DNA from: Toxonevra muliebris
Lineage: Eukaryota; Arthropoda; Insecta; Diptera; Pallopteridae
Direction: 5' to 3'
DNA: 64,000 nucleotides
Assembly: GCA_963691655.1 (NCBI GenBank)
Contig: OY829326.1
Location: forward strand, 87,847,235-87,911,234
Every line of letters starts with the position of its first letter. Position 1 is the first letter of the stretch. Below the pieces are notes generated by a model. That model ran no database searches, was not told the origin of the DNA, and saw only the letters and a program-made list of their open reading frames with translations. Positions 47,000 to 58,823 of this stretch are shown here, piece by piece. Made by a program: the position numbers and the translations under genes.

Positions 47000-49900
47000 G
47001 TGTATCTGTAGAAATTTACATACGTATATATATATATATGTATGAGTCGTTGTATTTGCTGTACAGCAACACAATACGATAATAACAAAAAAAAATCCCC
47101 GGTGGCTGCCAGCAACAAAAACAACTATGTACCAAGCTCACAAAAAAAAAAAAGAAACAAAAAGCAATGATGATGATGACGACGACGACGTCAGCGATAC
47201 GAATCGAAATTGGCGCGCAGTTTCATGAACAAAAGGTGGAATGGTGGTGCGACGGGCGATTGAAAGAGAGCGAGGAAAAAGACGAAGAAGCAGCAGTGTG
47301 GACGTGGTAGTAAGTAGTAAAGTGATGCGGAGGCAAGACAGCAGTAACAACAACAGCTAGAATTCAAGAATTATTGCAGTATTTGCCTGTCTCCGACGTT
47401 CCATGAGGTCGTTCGTTTGTTCGTTAGTTCGTCCGCATGACTATTACGACGACACGACATTCTGTCATTGCGTCGTTCTTCACGTTTGTATCGTTCATTA
47501 TAATTCAACAACAAATACGAATGTATGTATGCATGTATGTATTTATATTGCAGTGCAACTTTGTTGTAGTTGTTGCTGAGGTGAACGAAAGAGGAGAAAA
47601 AAACACTGCTCTGCTGCCAACACACTACAAAGAAAAAATTTCGAATAACTGTGGGAAGGCAGCACGACATGTTGCCAAATTTCATTCGTTGGAAATAATT
47701 TATATATTCATCCTTTCTTTAAATGGAAAATTTTTGAGACTTTCTGGGAAAATTCTTCTTTTTTTAATGCATTAAACTTAAATTTTTACAGCGAATCTAA
47801 AATCCATCAAGAAATCAATACGAAATTTGAAATTAAGAGCTTTGACAAGGAACTGACGAGTTAAGTAAAACACATCTGCGTACCTACGGCGAAATACAGA
47901 TTACACAGTGCGCCACACAAAACGCGAATGGGAACTCTCCAAGCCCAAAAGTTAGAGGATATAAATAGCAAACTAGTTTTAAGAATTTTCTCAAAATTGT
48001 TTCATATTTTTGTATGTCCAGTTTTGTATTCTAGTGTACCTTAGGTAAACCAGCTTGTACAACAAATAAAATTGGGAAAAATATACAAATGTTATGTGTT
48101 AGATATTTGCCCCGCAGAAAACAAATAAACTTCTTAGGGTACAGCAGCAGCTATAAGTTTCTGTTTTCCTAATTTAGTTTGTTTCAACTGTTCCCCTTAG
48201 CTTCAAAGGGCCACAATTGTTTTTTTGTTCAGTGGCCCACCTAATTTTTCTAGGGAATTTAATTTTTCCGACTATTTGATTAGGATGTAGGTGTTTTTTC
48301 CCCCTAAAACAAACGTGTTTTTTTCTCCCAAAACTAGAACAGTACCTGAGCTTTGCATTCTTCGTATATGTTCAGCAAATAGAACTTCCAAATAGGTGTG
48401 TAGCACATAAAATTTGTGTAATTTTTAATTTTTTCTTCTGTTTTAGCTTGGAAAGTGTTATGTGTAATCAATGATCCATTACGTTGCATATGCAATGATT
48501 TCAACAACCAACATGGCTTATTTGATATAACTGATTCCTTATTTAAATTCCTTAAATAATTAAACAGCTGATGATTCAAATCTGTAGCTGTTTGAAAACC
48601 ATTGTGATATATTACTTCACCCATTCACAAGTTGCGTTACACAGGGCAGTCCGCACTGTTTCTGTTTCGGCCACCGATCCGTTCGCTTTGCGGATGTGCC
48701 CCTCGGCCGGGAGGACGGGTAAGTGGGTCCGCTGGGATTCGTTCGTTAAAAAAAGGGACCTACACCAATATCCCACAATGATCAAAAGTTTTACCCAATT
48801 CTACTCTTAAGAATACAGGAGCAAGGGTAAACGTGGGATAAGATTTTAACGTAAAACTAATATCTTGCACGAGAGTTTTGGCTGAACATATTGAAAGCAC
48901 AGGGCCAAAAGTGAAGGTCCATTATATGCTTTTCAGGCTCAGACGCGTTTCCTCTGCAAACGCGTTATTCTCTTTCGCCACTTTGCAATGTTGTACGACA
49001 CAACACGCGATTTGCGTATCGGTCTCTTCTTCAAAAATCAGGTAAAGCTATTTACACTGTTCAACACACAAAAAATAACAAGGTTCTGAAAGTGAATTCT
49101 GATAGAGCTCGAGAAAAAAAATTATACGTTATAATTTTCTTTTTACGCGGGCCTAAAGTTTGCCCATTTCTAACAGATTAATTATAATAAACCATAGGAC
49201 AACTTGTTAGTTTTGCACCAAAGCTTGTTTGTATGTTCAGCAACTTATAGTAGAATTTTTCGAGCATTGCATAAAAACAAAAGACGATTCTGAAAGCGTT
49301 TCGAGGTTTATCGAAATGTTTTCTTTTTTAAATTATTTGCAGTCTATGAATTAGTGATGAGTTATCGATGAAGCTCGACAAACAAATAGCCGGAATTGTC
49401 ACTTCAATGAAAACTAAATATGTTTTGCTAGAGAACTAGATTAGTTTCTAATTTTTCTTCTAATTTAAGGTCAAATACTTAATTGCATTTAGAACATTTA
49501 TTTGCAATGTTCAATTGTTTCTACATCAAATAAATGCTATAAATTTTTTTTGATATTATATCTTTTATTGACTATGCGATTGTCACAGAATTTATAAAGA
49601 ACGATCTTGTCAGCAGTTTGCCGGCACAACAGAAGAAAAGCGAGTAGCTCAACCATCAACGCATTTTGAACTCTTCGACGGTAAACCATGGACTTTGCTT
49701 CATACGAACACACTGATTCAATTTTTTTTTGATGAACACGAGAAACGCTTTGCGCCTGAAAGCGTGTTATAGAGTTTCACTTTAAGGGAAAATTTATCAT
49801 GAGGTTAAGTGGCCTTTTTTTAACAATTGTTATAGGGAAATGTGATAGACAAATATTTCTCAAATTTAGCAGACATATCTATCATAGAGGTAATTCCAGC

Positions 49901-51055
49901 AAGTTTCGATCAAAAAGAAAAAAACAGTATCTAACACTCCTTCAAACATGATCATTTTTTTTGTAAGTCGACAGAGAAAATTTTAAGATTTGAGAATATG
50001 AATTTTTTTCCTTATCTTTTTAACCGTAACATTTTTTCTGTCAACGTACACAAATCAAATTGAAGTGGTGTTTAAAAGAACTTTAGTCGAGCTTGCTGGA
50101 ATTACCCATACATTAAAGGAATCACGTTTCCATTTTTATGAGATTATAATGAAAATTGTAATTTCGGTGCTCCTTGAAGTGTGACGTTTCCCAAAATTTA
50201 TCGGTTGCTGGCTGACACGATTCCGATTCCAGGTCATCTAAATAAAAAAATATCAAATTTCTTTTTACGGGAAAATTAGGAAACGAAACGTCCCTCTTGT
50301 CAAAGTGGCATAATCTTTGACAATAATTAAAAAAAAAAGTTTAGCTTTCCTTTATTTTTCTTAATTTAGACCACCATAGCCAGTTTTTTTTATTTGTATT
50401 TGAGCCGAGTTCCAAGGCTATAGGTTTGTTAGTTTTTGAGGCATCATGTCAGCTTGTCGGGAAAAAGGTATTTCGAAAAAAATTCTGTTAAAATTATGCC
50501 TTTTACCAGAAATTAATACAACTGGCAAGGGGAAGTATTCGTGAATGGCTTATAACTTCGTCAGTTTTAGGGATTTCGACGTGAAGCACGGTATCTAAAG
50601 TATAAAGTACAAGAATCATAAAAAAGAAGACGTGTTGAACGAAAAACTCTCAGCTGGCTCACCGCATTGGTGACTGTGCATAATAACTTCAGGCATCATC
50701 TGAACAAGACGATGCATCGTGATGTGGTCAACTGTTTCCGGGCGGCAATTTATTGTCAATGCTTGCATTGACGCGTGATTTAATTCCCAATTCCCGAAAT
50801 ATCCAACATTCAATGGTCTATTTTATCAAATACCATAACTTAAAGTAGAGCTCATCAATGGCTTAATAAAAATATGATTGAAAGTAAAACACGCATTCAT
50901 ATACATAAAACCTGAATTTTTCGCATCCTGAGAGCATTGTGGAAATGTGGTCTCAAGTATATAAGAACATAAGCATTAATTAGTTCAAACTTACAATCAC
51001 TCTGACTTAAATTTTTCCACTCTGAGTTTCAATGTTTAACATGCCGGAGAAAATG

Positions 51056-51090
51056 GCTTACCTGGAAAAAAAAGAAAAAAAAATGTTAAA
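51056..51090 (-). promoter_or_regulatory. Probable recursive (ratchet) splice site
   Basis: On the minus strand a tract of about 20 pyrimidine-rich bases ends in TTTTTTTTCCAG and is followed at once by GTAAGCC, so an acceptor and a donor abut with no exon between them (junction 51061/51062). This matches the ratchet-point pattern known from long fly introns, (Y)nNYAG|GTRAG. It would fit the long upstream intron of the minus-strand Smr gene. Confidence 0.55.
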
Positions 51091-52548
51091 GAGGTTACTT
51101 ATTAAAATGAGGTAAACAGAGCAGATCTTAGAAGCTTAATACTAGTATCATCTATTTTCATACGCTGTATTACCTTAAGATCCTTAAGGTTAATTTTATA
51201 GATTTAGGTACTTAACCGGGGTTTACTGAAGATCAATAAGATATATTGCATGCCCGTCATCTATTTCTGTCTAGACTTATGCTTAAAGCCCGGTTCTTCC
51301 TAAGTAATTGAGTATTGCTGGGAGGTCTTATAGATGTTAGTTTCATGGCATTCCACCTTTTTGTAGATCGGTGCTTCAAAATGTCGTAAAATAAGTATGT
51401 TCGGACGGTACCTCTTTTTCTGAGCCCGCTATGCAATTCCCCATACGAATGAAAATTTGAAGACTCTATAACTAGGAAACAATTGCAGATATAAACATGA
51501 AATTACATATGTTGATGTATGTCAACATATTAAGACGTGCTAACGGTTCGATGCGATAATTTTTGTTTATATCAATATACTGCCTTAATTTGCTAAGGCC
51601 CTAACACGAATTTTTCAAATTTTACAGGAGAAGCAAAAAAACCTTTTTTTTGTTAGAGTACTGCTTCGAGGATTTTCAATTTAAATTAAAAGAAAAGATC
51701 GTAAGTTTGGCAAAGACGAAAGTGGGCACGCTTTATCATAATCCATCAAAAACTCGATATTGAAAAATTTGATGTTGGAGCTTTAGCGATATGTAATTTA
51801 ATTATTATTGTCTCCATTGGGTTCATTAGATATCGCGTTTTTTGAATTTCACATGTATAGGAAGTAGGCATGGTAAATATCTCGATCAAAAAAGGCTTTA
51901 GACTGACTTCGTATACCAATTTTTGTTTGTTTACCATTTCAAATGTATTGAATATAACACCTCGAATAATTACTTATTATTTTGGAAAATTCTATGTGAT
52001 ACCATATTTTTATTAAGGTTGTTACAAAAAGCGGCAAAACATTTACTATCTATACATTTATTAGTGTAACTTCAATTTTATTCCAGAAGTTCTACAATAT
52101 CATATTATATATCAATTTAGTTTAGCCAAAAATTATCAGATTTAAAATCGGTTAAGCCAATTCCAAAATATTAGCGTCGCAAGTTCTTTAAAATTCACTC
52201 ATTGAACGCAGCATTGAATTCATGGTTGTAAAAATCATTGCTTAAGCGGAAGTAAATAACAAATGAGAGATAGAGAGAGAAGACATGAGTAACGGCACCT
52301 CTCAGAATTATCTAACGAATTATCTGCATACACTAATAACAAAACAAACCCCAACGAGTAGTTTGGTTCTCTTTGTGGCTGTTCAGACGGGGCAAGCATG
52401 AAAAGCCTGGGCATGACGGACTTTTTCTAATCAAAAAGGAACGGTGGAATTGGAATTTTGTCACTTTTTCTTGTGCTCATTAAGATAGGTTCTTTTGTTC
52501 GCAAAAAATGCAAAAGAAATATCAATTATGTGCCTTAAATATGTACTA

Positions 52549-52774
52549 GGTTAGGTTAGGTTGGAGTGGCTGTCGAGAGACACACTTAGGCCTGAACGGC
52601 CCATTGTGATACCACATAGTTGGACCTACAGTTGTAATTCTCATACACTTCATATTGATAGTGAATATAAGAAAGTAATGAAAATTAACCACCAGACGAT
52701 GACGGGAATCGAACCCGAACCTCCCAGATGAAAGTCTAGTGCACTATCCACTAGGCTATCGAGGTCGTCCTAAA
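52549..52774 (-). mobile_element. tRNA-derived SINE, short (internally deleted) copy with 13-bp target duplication
   Basis: It is inverted relative to the copies at 14644 and 25041. The head on the minus strand has TAGCCTAGTGG and GGTTCGATTCC boxes, and the tail is CCTAACCTAACCT. The middle of the body (about 90 bp, from AAGATAG to GGCGTTAA in the full copy) is missing. Flanks are a perfect 13-bp direct repeat, TAAATATGTACTA (52536-52548 and 52775-52787), the hallmark of LINE-driven insertion and a sign that this copy is fairly young. Confidence 0.92.
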
Positions 52775-52787
52775 TAAATATGTACTA

Positions 52788-54830
52788 AAAATTAAATAAA
52801 AAATAAAAGCAACAATCTTTTGAGAAATTAAAATAAGTTTATAAAAAAAATAGCAAGAAAATGAAGACTGTGTGTGCCGTAGATGCGCATTGTTTGTTTG
52901 CGTTCATGTTGCCTATTCAACTTCAAAAAAACTATGAGGGGAAAGTGGCAAAATCGGAACAATATGAACATGGAACATTCATCAAGGTGCAACTCTGCTA
53001 TCTCTTTCTACCTATTTCTTCTACCTTCCTCTTTCAGACATGATTCATGCCTGCACTATAGATTTCTTCCGCAAAAATAAGGCCCTAGTAACTGGGACTA
53101 GTATACATTACTTTAACGCAGATACTTTACAGAGTAAGTATGATTGTTTGTAGTTTCTCTCGGAGTAAATCAAAGCTTTTTCTCGCACGAAATGCTGAAA
53201 AAATTTATATTTTTTCATTCCATTTGCAGTTATAAGTAAATGGTAAATGGTATCCATAAACAGTGTATAGATTTAGTATTCGTAGTATTTTTAGAATTTG
53301 TATATAAGAACTTTTTATTAATATTAATAGTACCGACAGGATATTGCAACTTTTCCATATCCTTCGCCTAATTACAACAGATAGGAATATGTGAGATATA
53401 ATGAGGGATCTATGAATAGTATTAGTCCATATGCTTCTGGATTCAAACCGAGATAGTCGAATTTTTTAATTTGGGCCAGCCAGATTTTTCATCGCACTGT
53501 TCAACAGAATTTTAACTACATAATGCCAATCTTCCCATATAATAGCAGTCCCGCAGCGTTTTGGCCTGCATCAATCCCGGAAGATTAGCAAAGAGTCTGC
53601 TTCTTTAATTGCTTCAGTTCTGACATGTCCTGGGACCTAACATAAGGCGACTTCATTGCCCTCATCTAGCTCATTGAACCCTACACTAATGAGCATAATA
53701 CTCAAATTACTGCTCGATATTTATATATCTCGTCTTCTGTACTTCCTGCCTTGGTTAAATTGCACACATTTATCCATTGCATGAAACTCTGAGTCCTGAG
53801 AATGAGTTCCTTACGTGTTTATCAGTTACCTCAGGTTCAATTTTCAGACACCAGTTAATTACCCATTACCCTTTTTGCTGAGATGCCAACCAACGACATA
53901 TACACATACACACACACATCCGCGTATTAGTTCAGCATTTATAGGTTAAAAACACAATAAAAACAATTAGCGAGTATAAACGAGAACAGAACAACCTACA
54001 AATGTCAGAATAAAACTGATAAAATTACTGAAGATATGAAACAGAAAATGAAAATAATAAAACACCAGAGCAACAACAATAAAATCAACACAGTTGTGAA
54101 TTTATCAAAAATATCATAAATTTAGAACAGCACAAATGACGTTATCACATTTTTTATAGAACTCGCACAGAAAAGAAAAAAATAATGATTTCAGTCAACA
54201 ATTTCTAAAGATAATACATAAATGTTTGTTTTTGCTTGAGGGTAAAAATGCGCACATAACGACATAGTAAATAGAGTAGTATAAAAATGATAAAATAAAA
54301 CGATAACAGTATTAAATATAATAATCTAATCGAAATAAATATAAATTAAAAAAATAAAAACAAAATTATTATATTTCATAAGCTAGAATGGGAGATAACA
54401 AGGGAGCAGTGTGAGAGTTGCTTTGTAATCTAAGACGAAATTGTTCAGCATTTTTAAGTTTGCATTAAATTCCTAGACCCGACAATAACATTCTCTAAAT
54501 TCGTGGATCAATTTGGAGATGTCTCTCAGTTCGAGTCAATATTGGCATCCGTCGATCGCAATATCTTCAGTTTGAGTTCATGTTTTTTAATCAGTAAACA
54601 ACCAAGTGACCTTATGTATAACGAGCTATTAGAATCTAATGCATAATCCTAACAGTCATAATCCTTGAAGCGGCAAAATCTATCAGCATCATACCATTTT
54701 CTTATATATCCGAAACACTAAATTTGTCTCAGATCATGACACTTGTAAAAGATATCATAGAATGCTCTTTTGGGTAGTCCCTGCCCTGTATACCACATTT
54801 CCCCGATAGCGGTGATGTCAGATCGATATA
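52788..54830. other. Non-coding stretch, no gene seen
   Basis: Only short frames; one at 52861-53080 has no motif. The 53990-54370 part is A-rich simple sequence. Confidence 0.5.
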
Positions 54831-55092
54831 CAGTGCCGGTAAAAAAAATAGCACTAGGACGGTAGTTTAACTATTTTTATAAAATATATGCGCGTCGCAC
54901 AATTTTTTTGAATTTTGCTGTTACATACCGTTACACAAAGAGTTCACACTGTAAAAGAAAGATCATTGCTCTCATAACTTTAACGGTACTTTTTATATTA
55001 ATTAATTTCTTGAGAAAAGTACAATTTATTCCCAGATAAGGTTCCAAACTTGTAAGGTGTGTATTACTTCGTTTTAAATTCGTACAAAAAGG

Positions 55093-55909
55093 TTGAATTT
55101 GAACAATATTTTAGCGGCAATGGGTCGTGGAAAGCATTGTAGTTCTGAGAAACGGGAAATTATAAAAAATGCAATAACATTTGCACCAAAACCTGAGTCA
55201 CGCGGACGAAAACGCGCAATGTCGCCATTGCTTGCTAAACGCTTAATTCGGCAAAGCAAAAAAGAGCCCTTCAAGCCTGAGAAGAATTAAATAAACAAGC
55301 ATGCGTCGAAACAGTTCGCAGCCGACTTAGAGAGCATAACCTTAACGCTTGTAGTCCAAGAAAAGTCCCTCTCTTAACTTTTAAGCATGCAACTAAGCGT
55401 ATGAAATTTGCAAAAGACCATTTGAACTGGCCAATAGAAAGTTGGAGAAACATTCTATGGACAGACGAAAGTAAAATTGTTTTGTTTGGCGGCAAAGGCT
55501 ATCGTTCTTATGTATGAAGACCACCGAACGCAGAATACAATCCAAAATTTACGGTCAAAACAGTTCAGCATGGAGGTTCAAGCATAATGGTATGGGCTTG
55601 TTTCTTTTACTATGGAGTGGGCCCTATACATTGGATTAAAACAATCATGGATCAAAACGTTTATGTGCAAATAGTGAATGAAGTGATGCTTCCTTATGCA
55701 AAAGAAGAAATGCCATTGTTGTGGGTCTTCCAGCAAGACAATGACCCCAAACATACCAGTAAAAACTAAGAAGTGGTTTCGTGATCATTCAGTTAATGCA
55801 ATGGAGTGGCCTGCGCAGTCTCCAGATCTCAATCTAATTGAGAGCTTATGGGCTGATATCAAAGAGGCAGTTTATAATACAAAACCAACAAGCAATGAAG
55901 CCCTTTGGG
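55093..55909 (+). pseudogene. Tc1-like transposase pseudogene, 5' part
   Basis: Several frames together show the DNA-binding region (GRGKHCSSEKREIIKNAI, PESRGRKRAMSPLLAKRL) and the catalytic core: ILWTDESKIVLFGG (first Asp), GGSSIMVWACFFYYG, WVFQQDNDPKHTSK (second Asp) and WPAQSPDLNLIESLW (Glu, with the 34-residue spacing typical of Tc1). Stops occur after KPEKN and in YRSYV, and a frame change follows HTSKN. The gene breaks at NEALW where the hAT element inserted and resumes at 57612. Confidence 0.85.
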
Positions 55910-56031
55910 CACGGTTGCCACATCAAAACTTTTTTTGGGGCCAAAAAGAAAAGCAAAAAGGACCAAAATGGAAAAAAATGGACCAAATTTTTTAAAAATT
56001 ATTTTGTTTATTTAACAAGTAAATATAGCAC

Positions 56032-56410
56032 ATTATAAAATGTGTATAACAATTTTATAATATTTTTTTAGCGATTGCTAGAGAATACATTCATATATCA
56101 CATCACACTAAAACAAAAAAACAAAAAAAAGTGCTCAGAAATTCATACAGCACATATGTAATGAAAGGTATATAAAAATTACTTATAATATTTTAAGTGA
56201 TTATTATATAGTACAAACATCAGTATATCACATTATATATTAGCAGAAAAAAACAAAAAAAGAAGTGCTTACAAGTTCATATAGCATATATGAATTAAAA
56301 AGTGTATAAAATGTAAAAACTACTTATAATATTTTAAGAGATTGTTATATACTAAAAACATATATCACATTAAACAATATCAAAAACAACAACAAAAAAA
56401 TGGTTAGCAA
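56032..56410. repeat. Three degenerate tandem units of about 130-140 bp
   Basis: TTATAATATTTT recurs at about 56055, 56184 and 56323. Each copy is followed by a GATT-type block, ATATATCACATTA-like sequence, an A-rich AAAACAAAAAAA block and, in the first two, GTGCT...AGTTCATA. Units are clearly related but diverged. Confidence 0.75.
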
Positions 56411-56965
56411 TTCAGATACAAAGAACATTTTTGGGACTGGAAATAAATCAAGTATATCGACAAATCAAAAAATAACAAGGCAGAAAATATATTCTTTTAT
56501 AGATGAATACAAATGTAAAGTCATTTTTGAAATCAGATATCAAAGAAAAAACTTAGAAAAAAACGGTATTCAAAACCAAAAAACAGTGCCATATACTCCT
56601 CAACAGAATGGCGTTGCTAAATCTTTACTATTCAGTAGTATCGAAACCAAAGTAGACATCGACCGGGTCTGTGTTTACATCTTTATCAGAAGCATGCAAA
56701 GACTTGGTGTGACTTCGGCGAATTTTGAGTGGATTTAATCAACAAATGAGCGCACCAAAGTTGTACGAAGACAAAGTTGCTTGAAATCGATTGAAGGAGA
56801 GAAGTTTTCAGGTTTCTGGCCAATAAAAGCACAAAGACGCGCGAGTTTGTTTTCAAAAGGGCTAAGTAGATAAAAAGTTGCACTTACTGTCCGACCGAAA
56901 ACATGATGGCAGACTTACTGATGAAGCCATTGCCAGCAAGGCGGATTCAATTAGGCAGGCGTATT
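56400..56965 (+). pseudogene. copia-type retrotransposon fragments inside the hAT element
   Basis: The frame 56400-56738 contains NGIQNQKTVPYTPQQNGVA (about 56562-56625), the conserved end of the copia integrase core (TPQQNG). At about 56888-56965 another frame gives TENMMADLLMKPLPARRI, the characteristic end of the copia RNase H region (ADxLTKPLP). Nearly all of the reverse transcriptase between these blocks is missing. Both pieces are in the same orientation and correct order, so this is an internally deleted insertion. No long terminal repeats were identified. Confidence 0.7.
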
Positions 56966-57611
56966 GAAAAAAAGTTATTTTATTGTTTTCAAATTATTGG
57001 TAAATGTTCAGATTACACTTCTGATTGGGATTAAAAATCACTTTTTGACTCAAATTTTGTTAATATGAATTGGGGCGTGCCGCCCTTTCCCGGTTCGGGT
57101 TCTTGTCGTTAAAATTTTTTCAAAAAATAGTGCAAATAACTAAAAAAAAGATATGACTAAAAATGAATACATCATGCATAAATTGCACTTGTGTCGCCCA
57201 AATTAAAAGGTCAAGGTATTTGTATTCAAATCATACTTAAAAAAAGTAAAAAGGACCAAAATGGCCACCGAATTTAGTGCGTCATGTATCCATTTTCTAA
57301 TTCAAATAAACAAAATTTGGGTCAAAAAAGTGATTTTTAAAAAAATTCTCATCAAGTGTGTTCTGAAAAATTCCAAATAATTTTACTGCATTGAATAAAG
57401 ACACTAGTTTGCTTAATATAACATTTCATTACTACAACTTTCTTACACTGATTTTTACATTTTTTTAGTCACAGAGTGACTCATACATTACATATGAAAG
57501 TTAATTACTTAATATTTTTGAAAAAGGACCAATTCAGAAAAAAAAGGACCAGCGGACCAAACGAAAATAAAAGGACTACTTTTGGTCCAATAGGACCAAA
57601 GTGGCAACCGT

Positions 57612-57763
57612 GCCTTTGGGCAGCAGTTCAGTAGTCTTGGAGTAATATTCCAGTCAAAAGGTGCCAGGATTTAGTGGATTCTATGCCAAGACGATGTGAA
57701 GCCGTTATTTCCAAGGACATGCAACCAAATATTTATTTTAATTTAAAATCTTATTATTAACTA
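57612..57763 (+). pseudogene. Tc1-like transposase pseudogene, 3' part
   Basis: Directly after the right copy of the 8-bp duplication the transposase C terminus resumes: SWSNIPVKRCQDLVDSMPRR followed by CEAVISKDMQ, ending near TAA at 57761. This is the standard C-terminal block of Tc1 transposases and joins logically to NEALW at 55909. Confidence 0.85.
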
Positions 57764-57855
57764 AGAATTCAGATTCCTAACAAATGTATTTCGTATCGCC
57801 AAGTTTTTTAATTTTTAAAGGCACAGATGAATTTTAGTGTTATTTTTTTACCGCC

Positions 57856-58823
57856 TTATTTTGTAAGTTTTCAACAAAAATATGAAATATTTTCCAAACC
57901 AACGAATAAATTTTGCATTTATTTTTTTAAGCACATTTTATTAGAGTTACTTGTTTTCCCCAATATATTTGGAAATTTTTCAAATTAATTTATTTGGTTT
58001 TTTTCCTTCATCAACGACGCTACTTGTCATAGTGATAATTTTTACCGCAGCTGTAAATATCGGTGATAACTGCCAGATTAATTCGGATTGTGTTTTAGCG
58101 TGGTTTAACACACAGCCGCTGTGTTAAGATCAAGGGAATCCGCCGCTCATTGATGGGTGTCAGATCGAACCTTTTTGTGTCATCGAATCACATATCAAAA
58201 ACTGTAAAGTCTCGAACAGACTAAAAGACTTTTCAGCTAATGTCCAACTGCCTCAAGGCGTGCATCGTTTTACTTTGGAAAGGGACTTCTGGGACCTTCT
58301 GAGATATGCGGCATAACACATAAAATAATTCGTAGATTCGTCAGTAGTCTTAATTTAAAATTGTGTTAAAACTTAGGGCTACACAATAATAACAATGGTT
58401 TATGTAGCTTGTTTGAACTACCCGACGATGCCGAGCAGACATTTTAAAAGATTTTATGGCCTTCGCACGAGAGGATGTAAATGGCTCGTTGTAAGTGAAT
58501 GTGTGTGAGCGAGGAGTTTATTACCTGCTGCGTTTGGCAATTTTTTCTCTATCTTATTGTGGTGCGGCATATTTTATAACTGTATCATTATAACGGTGTT
58601 TTTAACTAAACATTAGCAGCTGCTGCTGTTTTTGCTAGTGTGCTGCAGACAGCGTAGTTTTAATTTCTTCTTTTCGTTTTTGCTCGTTTGGTTTCTTTTT
58701 CTATTTCTGCACAGTTGTCTGCTAGCATTAGCAAAAAAAAAAAAAACAGGAAATGTATTGGTGCGTACGGAGCAAAGAAAGAGGGAGAGAGAAATGCAGT
58801 TGATAGATATAAACGAATGGAAC
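57856..58823. other. Non-coding stretch, no gene seen
   Basis: No motif-bearing frame on either strand. Frames after 58632 are low-complexity (CTG- and T-rich). Confidence 0.5.

Larger units (their letters stand above)
44811..52548. other. Long non-coding stretch with microsatellites; presumed intron
   Basis: No gene supported. TA-rich microsatellites lie at 46975-46999 and 47023-47042. A CG- and CAN-richer patch at about 47150-47480 could be a promoter or 5' UTR region. A GC-rich open patch lies at 48640-48760. A probable ratchet splice site (minus strand) sits at 51061/51062. Confidence 0.5.
55910..57611. mobile_element. hAT-type element nested in the Tc1 transposase gene
   Basis: The ends CACGGTTGCCAC (55910-55921) and GTGGCAACCGTG (57600-57611) are perfect 12-bp inverted repeats. 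They are flanked by a perfect 8-bp duplication CCTTTGGG (55902-55909 and 57612-57619), diagnostic for hAT insertion. Subterminal GGACCAAA-type motifs recur at least seven times near the ends. No hAT transposase is seen, so the element is non-autonomous. The interior holds a triple tandem repeat and copia-type fragments. Confidence 0.92.
54831..57855 (+). mobile_element. Tc1-like transposon, interrupted by a hAT element
   Basis: The left end, CAGTGCCGGTAAAAAAAA (54831 on), follows a TA dinucleotide. A degraded mirrored end, AGTGTTATTTTTTTACCGCC, lies at about 57836-57855. Between them is a DD34E transposase pseudogene (55093-55909 and 57612 to about 57763), split by the 1702-bp hAT insertion at 55910-57611. 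Without the insertion the element would be about 1.3 kb, normal for a Tc1-like element. Confidence 0.8.

Noticed and set aside
54831..57855. CRISPR array or prokaryotic operon structure
   Set aside because: The ratio of introns to coding sequence, the Pol III SINEs and the transposon classes are eukaryotic, and no regularly spaced short repeats were seen.
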